A DNA stretch of 64,000 bases, taken from positions 992,001-1,056,000 of the forward strand of contig CM065312.1 of the NCBI GenBank assembly GCA_033032175.1, written 5' to 3'. Made by a program: the position numbers and the translations under genes. Below are positions 50,001 through 58,678 of the stretch, piece after piece (positions within the stretch are counted from its first letter, which is position 1; each line of letters starts with the position of its first letter). The stretch is from Saturnia japonica. Taxonomy: Eukaryota > Arthropoda > Insecta > Lepidoptera > Saturniidae. The notes beneath the pieces were generated by a model. That model was not told where the DNA came from. It saw only the letters and a program-made list of their open reading frames with translations, and made no database searches.

Positions 50001-53000
50001 ATTAACACACAAATTCAATTTTATAAACTGTCATGTTTATCTACCCTTTTATTTAGTTGAAACAAAACAAAATGTACCCGCTACCCAAATAAACAGCAAT
50101 AATTGCATATTATGTTACTTGCGAATGTTTTAATGGAGTAAGAATGTCTTGTATAAGCAGCTCGGTGAACGTACCTGGTTGAGGGCCTCCATCCTGGCCT
50201 TCAGCTGTTCCTCCATCTCGGGCAACGTGGACATCTGCGACAACTTCTGCGAGGAAAGTTCCAGTTTCTCCTCTATTGCCGCTATCTTCTCCTCTTGTAG
50301 CTGGGGAGAATGCTTATTTACATGAGGTGTGTCCATGGTGGTGTTAGGAGGTGTTAAATGGTTTTATGTTGGTGTGCTGTGTTCTAGATGTTAACAGCAA
50401 TTGAAGCAGTTCAATAATACTATAGTATGAAAAATTAGTACCTACAGACTATATAACGTAATTCTAAATTCATGTCACACATATTTGCATATTGGAATGT
50501 TTTATATGATAAGCACATTTGACATTTTTTTTCGATGGGTGATTTTTTATTTTACATTTATATTATTGGTTTACTAAATTATAAAATTATTTTTACATGG
50601 ACCACCTACGTCAGTATTAGATGTATCATTTTGTAATAGGACCAAATACTAGAGCTTTGACTCCAAATTGCTTGTCTAGTGAACGCAGAGTAATTGCTAA
50701 ACGATTAGTAATTCTAAAACAAATCCCAAAAGATATTACAGTGGAGAGGAATGCAAATATTTCACATATATTAAGTCAAGGATCAATCAAAACAAACTAC
50801 ATCTTATCTGGGGGAAAAAAACACGATACATGAACAAGAAGAAGTACTCAGGAACTAACCTTAAGTTGAGCTTGCTTATGCTGCAACTCTTGCTCCAATT
50901 TCTCATTGAGGTCGTGCAGTGAGGTAGACTCGCGCTGTGCATTCAGGTACCGCTTCTCCAAGGTCGCTATCCTCTCCTCCTGTTAAAGAATTAACAGTTA
51001 CAGCAACTTCCTTGTTACCGATTCGAACTTACTTATAAATGAAATACATTAAACTGAAACTACATTAAACACGAAATAGATGATCAAATCGTAATCCAAG
51101 TGCAGTTGTCAATTGTCAACTTATCCTAGAGTCTATTGATTGATCAATAAAAGCTTGCCTTGGTTAACATAATGCAGAATATATTGAAATGTGTATTACG
51201 ATACGAACGAAAGTAAAATTAGTCTATTTTTCGTCATTAATAAATAGATTCAGGTTCTTCATCCATAGTGACAAACAATGTTATTAGAATCTTATTAACA
51301 GCTATTATATATACCTACCTCTAACCTCTATTATTAACTAGTATGAGAAACAAACCAAAATTCAAAGAAATCTGGCATTAGTAGATCATTGTTATTAGTA
51401 CTCTTTTTAGGCAACTCGATCATTTTATCTTGGTACTACTATATATAATAGGGTGGAAAAAATGTAGAAAATAAATCATTAATCTTTTGTTCGCTCATCA
51501 AGGAAACATCTAAATCGGCAAAACGACTAATTGAAGAGACATTCCCATTAGTGCCATTACGACTTGATCAGAAAATCGCACACATGATCATATCTTTATC
51601 TATTCAACTATAAAAATCTTCTTTGTATTTCTAATTAAAAATATGTTTCCTCACCTGGTCCTCCTTTTGCGCTACGTTTTCGCGTAAATCTCGCTGCAGC
51701 TTAGCGCATTCGTCCTGCTTCTTCGCCAGCTCCTTCTCGCCTTTCGTTAACCTCTCTTCGAGTTCGGACACCTTGTTGTTGAGTTCCGCGACCCGCCGTT
51801 GCCACGAACTCAACTCAGCTGACTGGAGACATTGTTTTTATTGAAACGATTTTAAAAGAGTGACAATTAAAATTATAAAGTTCCGGTCCAAACAATGCTC
51901 TATCGGTTAACATTTTCTGAGCAGAGTATAATCCTGATAAAGAAGAAGAACATCTATTGGTGTTTAGCAGCCGCACTACAGGAACCTTTCGAGCCTCAGC
52001 CCTGTTACGATTTTCGAGTCCTCGTTAATTACCAGCAGGTGGGATTTGAAATTTTCGATTTCTGGATGAGAACCACTTAAGATAAAACTGGAAACAATTC
52101 TTTAGTAGCCTCAGAAGATAAATATAAGACGTAATTTTAAATTTTTTGTTCTGTTGTATTTTACAAAGTCTTGAGGTATTTATATATATATATATATATA
52201 TTTGTTAACCGATTTTCTACATTCAACATTTTATAAACGATACAAGGAAAATAACAAATATCACACAAACTAAAAAAAAAAATAGTTTTATGCACTTCTT
52301 CTGTTTCCTCACGGTGCTTTCCTTCACCACTTTGTAAGCATAAAAAATCTTATAAATAAACTTATAACATTTCTATTTAATTATTTCACTTACCTTTTAA
52401 TTAAATTATTAATAGCATAATGATGTTAGATTGAGTGAAATGAGTTAGTGTGTGTTTGTTTATGTAAGTAGATTGAAAATTTTAATACATGACCTAAGTT
52501 ATATTTATTAATTAAAACAAATTAAAAGCAGGCATACATAATCATTATATGAATAAACAGCAAAAACATGAAATTTATGCAAATGAGAATATCTGAATAA
52601 CTAACTAATATCAATTATTTTCACATAGTTTGTTTAAATAATAGAATATATTACATAAACTTAAATAATAAAAAGTATTTTAATCGTCTCATTAAACTAA
52701 TGAAAAATGCAAATAGTGACATTATCGTACAAGGATCTCCGACAAATTGCCTATGTTACGTATTGTGATAGCATAGTTAAATAATTTTGTTATACTAATA
52801 TCTTTTTCGTATGTGAAAACGAATAAACTATGTTTTTAATGTAAACCTGTTACGTTCAACAGAAAACAAATATATAACAGATACGTCGTAAAGCGGATGG
52901 ACCGAAAAGTAGCCATTCCAATAAAATTATGGCAATTGATGTTTTTTCACGTTCAATAGTATATCAGAACAGAAAACACACAGTGGAATCCTTTTGTCAC

Positions 53001-56000
53001 GAGTCTGGCTGTAAAAGTAAGCACCTTATGTTTATTAGTTTTAATGAAATCCTAATTGTAGTTTCCATTGACTGTCATCAAAAAGAGTTCCATTGTATAC
53101 CTCTGCGATGGAAAACAACAACGGTGTAACAAGAACAATGGTTCAAACTTATGTAGGAATTTGTCTGACACGCCATCGATGGGAAAAATTCTGAGGAGAT
53201 TACATTTAATCATAAAAACTATTTTAGCACATTCAATAAACCTACAACGACGAAAGAATATAATTTAAACTTTGTTTAATTTTTAAAATGTGTTCTAAAT
53301 TTTTTATTTAGTGTCAAGTTCCGAATGTCACACGGTTTATGTTATCCATCCACGATACCGAAGCCGTGCCGTATGGATGTTTTTTGAAAGTGAAAATGTC
53401 TATCGGCAAGGCAACAGAGATTGTCCGCTATCACTATACGCAATCGGGTAATACGGACGTGATAATAATATGCAGAGTGCATACTATAGTATACATTATA
53501 ATATGTGGCACATTGCATCTCGCTAACCTGCTTGGCAATTGTGTTTTGAAGCTCACTGAGTTTCCGGCTGCTTTCTGTTTCACCATTAACGTTACTTTGT
53601 TCCTGTGGCTAACGATGAAGAAAAAAATAATAAAAAAATAAATAAATGAAAAAGCAAAGAACAATAATAATTAAAGTTAAAGTATTAAAACATCATGAGG
53701 TTTTACTCGACTCTCGAATCCAAGTAATAATATAAACAATATGAAATAACTCTCTCAACGAAACTCATTTTATTTATTTAAAGAAATCTACAGCTATCAA
53801 ATTAAATTAAATTGTTATTAAGATTTTAAAAAGTAGAGTAAAACTTCGTCTTCTAAGTTACCCATTAATGAAAAACACTCGACATATATAATACCTTCAA
53901 TTTATACCCTGAGCCGTGAAAAACGACTATTATGGAAAATATGCATCATTTAAGTACATATAACATTTTTGTTAGTTACACAAAAATTGTATTTAATACA
54001 GTTTGTAACAAGAAGCCACGTCATATGTTATACAAATACATTATAGTTTTAGAATATAAAATAATGACCAAGTCGATATAAATAAAAAAAATATAGAGAA
54101 TAGCCTTTTTCAATAATGGGAGTTTCACCACGTACAGTACAGCACAAGTAAACACCGTCCACTAAGCCATGTGACACACTGACGGGCGATGCTATGCGAA
54201 ACTAAACTATTCTTTAACCGCAATGACTCCCCTTTAATCACTGCATAATATATTTTTTAAATTTAAAATTGTCGTTTATATCTTTACTAGATTATTCACA
54301 TTACCCGTCAATGTTTCATAGATATAAAACAATTAGACAATAATATTCCTATATTATATCTATTTCTTAAATAATTTTGTTAGTGTATTTTTCTGTGATT
54401 GTGTGCGGTTTGCATTAAAGTGCTGCTTTTGTTATGTTTTATTGCTACTCATTGATGTTTTCGTTAAGTTTTAATAGTTAAATCGTTATTATTACTTGAT
54501 ATAATTTTATTTTAAGATACGTTTCAATCTTATCTAATATATATATATATTTATTATAAGTTTGAAAGTACGTTTGATTGAATGTCTGTACATCAGTCAC
54601 GCTCAAACGACTAGACCAATTCTAGTTAAATTTAGCGTAGAAGTAAACTATGTCGTGGAATTGCTATTTCATCTTTTATCGGATACATTTAACAAATTCC
54701 TGACGGGTTTTAATTTTCGCCCATTGAAGCAGGCGGGTAACAACTAGTGTTATTATAAATTATATTAAGATAAACATATTGTACAAGAAAAAGTTATATT
54801 AGTAGTTAGTTAGGTATATTTTATGTTTTTTATATAATTTAATCCAAACCAAACAGAAAGCAATCCATCTCGGTAGCGTTATTCATAAACGTAACTTTAC
54901 AGGTTTATTCAAAAGGATACAACAGTGTCTTATATATATTATGCATATTGGATATTTGATAATTATGAGGGACAATGATGATTGACTCTCAGAGGGTTAC
55001 AAGTGTGACAGCTTGTCGATGCGGTATTTTTTTTAGCAGAAACATCATCAAATTAAAATTATACACAAAATACAGACATGTTCTTCATAGCTCACGTGCT
55101 TACTAATCGCCGATATGTGATGAAAGTTAAACTTTAACACGTTGATTGCGAAGACACAATTGACGTGTTTACTTACACGCATCGGGTGTTTGCCTAATTA
55201 AACCTATTTAACGCCGCACTGAAAGCGATTGAGATTTCCCAAGGCCATACAATTTTAATCTCTATTGGCAATAATTAATTTTATTGCAGGAACGAATTTC
55301 AGCACAGTAATAAATCAAGGAAACATGTGTTCATTCCTAAATAAGGTATATTTCTTTTCATATCTTACCTTATAATACTGATACTTATTAAAGTTATACG
55401 AGTTCCTTGTTATTTTCTATTTCTAGTATGTGAGAGTATATTAGTATTTACTACTAACATATTTATTTCAGAATTGCATCCATTATTGTATGACCTTAAT
55501 TTCATTTGAAATAGACACGAAGCGCGTGACAAATTTAACTGGGAACACGCTGAGCGCGTCACGAGCGACTGTATTTTGAACTATTTTAATTTAACATTTG
55601 CTTTGAATTGGTTTGTCGATTTATTATAAGTAATTTTACCTTAGTCTGTTGGTGTTCGCCGTTCTGTTCCGGTGAGCCTGTAGAGACGGTGCCGTTCTCT
55701 TTCGGTTTGTCGCCGTCTTGCATGTTTGATGCTTTGTATTGCTGCAACTGATCGGGTATAGAGAACTTTAAAAGATTTCCACTGAGGAATATGAGTAAAA
55801 ATTGTATTCATATATGCAATAATTTTTCGAATTAATCAAGGTTTTTGTTTTTTGTTGTATTTTTAATAAGTACCTAATGGTTTTTAAAATAATTTGTATA
55901 AGTACTAAATGTAGTGAGCTGTGACTTTGGTAATGTCGGATCTGTAGGATGAATTTTGTTTAATAAATAACACGAAACTAGAAACTCTGCAACTTCTCTT

Positions 56001-57797
56001 TACATTTGATTAAATTATATTTTTATTAAAGCTTAGTTTTTTACCTCTTCTTTGGTTAATGCCAACTCTTCTTCTAAAGCTGTGTTTCGTTCTAGAGCTA
56101 CCCGTAATCTCTCCCGGACCTGAAATTTAGATAAGAATACTTCCAGTTACACGGGACACAGTCTAAAAATACTTCTTTTGCGCCCTATTTGTCTCAATGT
56201 ATAAGGGGTGTGTCCCAAAAGTATCCGACCTGTACCCAGAACTTCGCGCCAAAACATCCGAATGACCTTCATGAAGTACGAACGTAAAATGTAACTCTTC
56301 ACGAGGTCATCGGCTACCATGGCAACAGACGAGTTTCGTTATTTCGAGCGCAGCGTGACTTTACGTGCATTATTAATTTCGCGTTCTTCCATTTCGAAAA
56401 CCGATTACCAGAACTGCATCAGGATGTGGAGGCACCGATGGGAGCGTCTTGTTCAGTAGAAGGACGACTACTTCGAAGGACGCCATAAGCCGGATGACGA
56501 AAACTAAATGCCAGTGCGAAGTTACAGGCAAAGGTCGGATACTTTTGGGACACAGTAGTATTTTAGCCAAATTCATAAATAATTTTCTAATACGATGCTG
56601 GCTAGCTTCCTTCCTCAAGTTAGAAAGTCTTAGGAACTGTTCTTCTTTTTGCCATGTTGTAAGAAATCGGGCGTTACTTTAGTGAAACATACGATTGCGT
56701 ATAAATCGATAAAACAGCGGTTCACCTTCTCGTCCAAAGCCTTGTGATGTTCGAATAAACTCTTTAACGCCTTGAGGACCTCTACTTCCGAGGAGACGCC
56801 TGACTGCGCGGCCGCCTGCCTCTTCACGACGGTCATGCGCAGCGAGCGCTCGTGCCGCGACACCAGACATTCTAGATGCTCTAACAGTAACTGAAATAAC
56901 AACAGATGTTCAATTGCTATACATATTGCAACCTCAAATATCCATACGCCATACATTGACTTATTTTACAGACATATTAGTTTACGTACGAACAACTTTC
57001 AAAGTCAATATTATCCATTTTTCAAACTATTATCAAAGTTAAAATCTTATTAGTATCATCGATAGAGTATGCAGCGCTCTTTTCATTCAAACAATTTGAC
57101 TTATTATCGTATTACGCCGCGCCGCGCCGCGGTGCGCTGCGCTAGCTCCCCTTAGTACCACGGGAAAGACACAAACTATCCGGGTCTAAATCTTTATATG
57201 TGTGCTCTCGTGATCAGACGGATTTAATGGGAATCCGTAACTATAAATATGTATACCCGTCACGTCCACCCTCTCTAGCGGTAACCCAAGCCTAGGTCCG
57301 TTCCTCGGTGTGAAACCCTTGGGTCAGGCAACCGCCCGCGCGATACAAGTGACACTGTACGTGCATCACTTAGCTACCTACATACAACACTACACACGTA
57401 TGAACATACACACGTGCACACCACACAGGTACATAGGTTCTGTGAGGGACCTTTTTTTTTTCTTTTTTTACGCTAGTTAGTTAGCGCTAGTTAGTGTAGA
57501 AACATTCCGATTATTGAATACACATACGCACGGTTCCTTCCTTCCTCCCAGGAGGAAGGGAACGTGCCTATGTGTATATTTAGTTAGCTCGAATCGTAGG
57601 TGTAGGGATTCGAATAGATCGCGACCTATTTGCGAACGTGACGACCGCCCGAGCCGAGGTCCGGCCACTTTGGCACCCTCGTGCGAGTCGTCCACAAAAC
57701 TTTCGCGGCTGAGTGCCCTCTGCGCTCGCCCCCAAGTCCGGTGAAGCTGTAAAAGCCGCAGCGGCTTTAGGGCCCCTAAGGCTAACAGTGTAGTCAG

Positions 57798-57832
<35 letters not shown>

Positions 57833-58678
57833 ATAAATATGTGGCTAATGACACCATTATCACTCGACAGATGGAGCTGTTTTATGAATTAAGAATTTCT
57901 GGTTTATTAATAGTAAGTAATCGTAGAATATTATTGGATAAATAAAATAATGTTAGTTATAAATAATCTGAGTTAGGTAGGCAGTGTCTTTCTGTCTTTA
58001 TGAAATGCGTCAGTTCAGTGAAATGATGCTTTGCTTACCGAAACTTAGAACGTTACCTGGGTAGTCTGGAAATATAATTTTACTTACTTCTCATATTTTT
58101 TGACAATGTTTCTAAACTTTCGTTGTGGTTGTGAACTCTTATCTAAAGCAGGGTTGTTTGGTACTGCAGTTACAAATTCTTTAGTATTCATATCGAATTG
58201 TTAACCAAATAACGAGTATAAAGAAAAATAAAATATTTTAAACTCAAACATGGCAAGCGACCGTTTTGACGCTCGTCCGAATTCGCTCGAAGTTAATTAC
58301 GCTGCTTCCTGACGTGGATATAAAATCACATATTGGCAACTAACGCTTGCAGCATAAAGCGAATTTGTCGACATTTATATACATTTACTAATACGATTTT
58401 AATTACCTACTAACAACATCGATTGACAGTGTGGTCAACATAATCACTTATAAGTTACGTCTAATAACAGACGAGAGGATTTTGTTGACACAATTTAACT
58501 ACACATTATAAATAATATGTAACCTCGGCCTCGGTGAATCCATGTAAATATAATCGGTAAATAAATATGAACTCACCCTGGTGTTGTTCCTCTCAGCTTT
58601 CAGTTCCGAGATCTCTTCCTCTCTCTCCAAGAGCTGTTCCCGCGCCTGGTTCAGTTCCTTCGTGAGGGTCGCGAATTC
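30850..58678 (-). CDS. Liprin-alpha: Liprin-alpha (PPFIA family), 24 exons, N-terminus not found
   Basis: Exons on the minus strand, 5' to 3': 58678-58577, 56890-56726, 56119-56045, 55747-55640, 53602-53528, 51822-51655, 50979-50860, 50300-50175, 49751-49582, 49007-48851, 47386-47267, 46705-46622, 46479-46321, 46126-46010, 44001-43927, 41637-41444, 37264-37087, 36693-36548, 35096-34894, 34241-34083, 33530-33416, 31672-31516, 31248-31132, 30945-30850. Every junction is GT-AG in phase, giving 1061 codons and a stop. Liprin-alpha scaffolds the presynaptic active zone, binding RIM, ELKS, LAR-type phosphatases and kinesin-3. Family hallmarks include [59 protein letters not shown] and [11 protein letters not shown]. 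Vertebrate proteins have roughly 100-120 more N-terminal residues, expected upstream beyond 58679 or outside the window. Confidence 0.95.
31800..32040. repeat. 121-bp tandem duplication
   Basis: ACTACCTTATAATATTACCA at 31800 and ACTACCTTATAATGTTACCA at 31921 start two diverged copies with a 121-bp period, sharing CAACACT(C/T)(A/G)ACCGT and other blocks. It lies in the intron between liprin exons 31672-31516 and 33530-33416. The second copy runs up to the solo LTR insertion at 32041. Confidence 0.7.
32041..32596 (+). mobile_element. Solo LTR, family A copy 2, carrying a nested retroposon
   Basis: Same family as 15077-15530: starts TGTTACGACC, has TATTTAAG at 32303-32310, an AATAAA near its 3' end, and ends GGGTGTAATA. 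Perfect 4-bp target duplication: atat at 32037-32040 and 32597-32600. Removing the 97-bp nested insertion with its duplication leaves about 459 bp, matching copy 1 (454 bp). It lies antisense within a liprin intron. Confidence 0.85.
32336..32420 (+). mobile_element. Poly-A retroposon C, truncated copy nested in the LTR
   Basis: An 85-bp insert with GAAGCTGTAAAAGCC and CCCCTAAGGCTAACAGTGTA ends in AAAAAA and is flanked by 12-bp duplications, gcgcagaagcag (32324-32335) and gcgccgaagcag (32421-32432), one mismatch. The insert is absent from LTR copy 1. It matches the 3' end of the element at 57253-57830 and the copy at 37437-37643. Confidence 0.85.
34345..34775 (+). mobile_element. Helitron-like fragment 1 (diverged)
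   Basis: Shares GTGTCTGTTTGTAATGTCAA, ACTAAATGCAT, GTGGGACTTTCACTG and GATAGCTGATGTTAT with the copy at 39663-40064, in the same order. The 3' end (GCGGTCACAGCTTG) has decayed from the usual CTAG. Lies in the liprin intron before SAM1. Borders approximate. Confidence 0.6.
35171..35440. repeat. Inverted-repeat element in liprin intron
   Basis: TCAATCCATGAAC at 35171-35183 recurs inverted as GTTCATGGATTGA at 35428-35440, with weaker similarity continuing inwards (TTTTTATTT-like). About 270 bp; possibly a MITE. No clear target duplication. Confidence 0.45.
36548..46126 (-). CDS. Liprin-alpha: Liprin-alpha linker block (5 exons)
   Basis: Exons 46126-46010 ([20 protein letters not shown], Pro/His-rich), 44001-43927 ([20 protein letters not shown]), 41637-41444 (begins [19 protein letters not shown]), 37264-37087 ([13 protein letters not shown] then [20 protein letters not shown]) and 36693-36548 ([20 protein letters not shown]). 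Only the [19 protein letters not shown] block is strongly conserved with other liprins; the rest is low-complexity linker between coiled coil and SAM domains. Exons 46126-46010 and 44001-43927 are phase 0 on both sides and could be skipped without frame change. Exon 41637-41444 is flanked by two copies of repeat B. Confidence 0.9.
37437..37643 (-). mobile_element. Poly-A retroposon C, 5'-truncated copy
   Basis: Read on the minus strand it follows the 57253 element from ATCGCGAC through GCCGAGGTCCGGCCATTTTG, GTAAAGCTGTAGAAGCC and CTCTAAGGCTAACA to a 9-base A tail (T run at 37437-37445). TAATTC occurs on both sides (37427, 37644), a weak target duplication. Sense orientation within a liprin intron. 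Confidence 0.75.
39302..39385. repeat. 84-bp near-palindromic element
   Basis: ATATCGAGGGTGTAAAGG...AATTGACTAAC at the left pairs with GTTAGTCAATTGACCTTTACACTG...ATAT at the right, about 30-bp arms around an 18-base loop. Probably a very short MITE or snap-back repeat in the liprin intron. Confidence 0.55.
39480..40450 (+). repeat. Old duplicated block, copy 1
   Basis: Blocks such as GTCGTGCAAATTA(T/C)GAC, CATTTCGAT-like, CTTTCTATGTTA, AATATTGAC(A/T)G(G/A)AAGAATTAATC, GTCAGGCAT and AAAATAAACATTT(A/G)ACAT occur in the same order at 44335-45320. This copy is interrupted by a Helitron-like fragment (39663-40064) and is followed by a long-TIR MITE. Confidence 0.6.
39663..40064 (+). mobile_element. 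Helitron-like non-autonomous element 2
   Basis: Begins TCTATATAATTAATAC, carries the shared internal blocks seen at 34345, has a hairpin near the 3' end (AGAATTCGCGCGGGAATTCT at 40011-40030), and ends GCCGCGGGCAAAGCTAG followed by T. TC at the 5' end, a subterminal hairpin and a CTAG|T end are Helitron features, and this 3' end is one I know from moth Helitrons. Confidence 0.75.
40455..40826. mobile_element. MITE with about 90-bp terminal inverted repeats
   Basis: The left arm starts AGTATACCAGGTTACATAGG and the right arm, on the complement, AGTATACCAGGTTATAATTA. Similarity continues through GATAATTTTAC, TTTATA and AAACT(A/G)T(T/C)GGTAG for about 90 bp. The middle has no transposase frame. 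TA precedes the left end and follows the right GTATAC, so a TA-type insertion is possible but not certain. Confidence 0.75.
41026..41345 (+). repeat. Dispersed repeat B, copy 2
   Basis: Starts AAACATCTAATGCGGCGG and includes GGATCGCGACCACCATACAT and ATGTTTCACATCTGCTGGGC. Ends about 100 bp before (on the + strand) liprin exon 41444-41637. Family described at 15645. Confidence 0.7.
41761..42105 (+). repeat. Dispersed repeat B, copy 3
   Basis: Starts AAACATCTAAAGCGGCGG and includes GGCGTGGCGACGCTTTGGTC, AATCGCGACTACTATGCACG and TATTTCACATCTGCCAGACG. With copy 2 it brackets liprin exon 41444-41637 in direct orientation. Confidence 0.7.
43337..43620. repeat. MITE-like inverted repeat element
   Basis: ATTATAGTAGGCCCAAT at the left and ATTGGCCCTACTATAAT at the right are inverted copies with one mismatch, 284 bp overall. 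An 18-base T run (43420-43437) lies inside. Target duplication unclear. Confidence 0.5.
44335..45320 (+). repeat. Old duplicated block, copy 2
   Basis: Counterpart of 39480-40450 without the Helitron-like insertion. It has about 300 bp of extra sequence around 44730-45000 that copy 1 lacks. Lies in the liprin intron between exons 46126-46010 and 44001-43927. Confidence 0.6.
45690..45890 (+). repeat. Dispersed repeat B, copy 4 (diverged)
   Basis: Shares GACCACCATGTACGTGGT, CATAGTGACT and TTTCGGGATCACCTG with the other copies, in the same order and orientation, but is much altered. Confidence 0.45.
46321..58678 (-). CDS. Liprin-alpha: Liprin-alpha coiled-coil block (13 exons)
   Basis: The first 13 placed exons encode the oligomerising coiled coil. 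They run from [20 protein letters not shown] and [20 protein letters not shown] through [20 protein letters not shown], a less conserved insert ([20 protein letters not shown]), [75 protein letters not shown] and [20 protein letters not shown] to [20 protein letters not shown]. This part binds RIM and ELKS and drives condensate formation in known liprins. The most divergent exons are 55747-55640, 53602-53528 and 47386-47267, which could be alternatively spliced since all three are phase 0 at both ends; that is inference. Confidence 0.9.
47387..55639. other. Liprin introns with little recognisable content
   Basis: Between the exons listed for liprin-alpha, introns such as 47387-48850, 51823-53527 and 53603-55639 are AT-rich. 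Besides a (TA)n microsatellite near 52180-52201 and the Helitron-like element at 54528 I see no further genes or clear elements. Confidence 0.4.
54528..54747 (+). mobile_element. Helitron-like non-autonomous element 3
   Basis: Starts TCTTATCTAATATATATATA after an A and ends GCAGGCGGGTAACAACTAG before a T, the A|TC...CTAG|T arrangement of Helitrons. A short hairpin (CGCC...GGCG) lies near the 3' end. Of a different subfamily from the other two. 220 bp, in a liprin intron. Confidence 0.65.
56204..56557 (+). mobile_element. Mariner-derived MITE with fused transposase ends
   Basis: GTGTCCCAAAAGTATCCGACC at the left (from 56209) and its complement at the right (to about 56553) are near-perfect inverted ends, with TA nearby on each side. 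Between them an ATG at about 56320 opens a frame with [19 protein letters not shown] that runs straight into [14 protein letters not shown], a stop, and [15 protein letters not shown]. The second part resembles the C-terminus of Tc1/mariner transposases (W...YFEG), so the middle of the gene with the catalytic DDE/D domain is deleted. Lies in a liprin intron. Confidence 0.7.
57253..57830 (+). mobile_element. Poly-A retroposon C, longest copy
   Basis: The 578-bp element is bounded by identical 12-bp direct repeats ctataaatatgt (57241-57252, 57831-57842) and ends in 29 A residues (57802-57830), so it moved by target-primed reverse transcription. The T-rich part near 57450 and the GC-rich 3' half (GCCGAGGTCCGGCCACTTTG, GGCCCCTAAGGCTAACAGTG) have no long frame. 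Shorter copies lie at 32336 and 37437. No convincing tRNA A/B boxes were seen, so it may be a SINE of another origin or a LINE-derived piece. The long clean tail suggests recent insertion. Antisense in a liprin intron. Confidence 0.85.

Noticed and set aside
50621..50833. 70-codon + strand open frame in a liprin intron
   Set aside because: No homology recognised and no splice or promoter context.
57802..57830. A29 run as a simple sequence repeat
   Set aside because: It ends exactly at a 12-bp direct repeat, so it is the tail of a retroposon.
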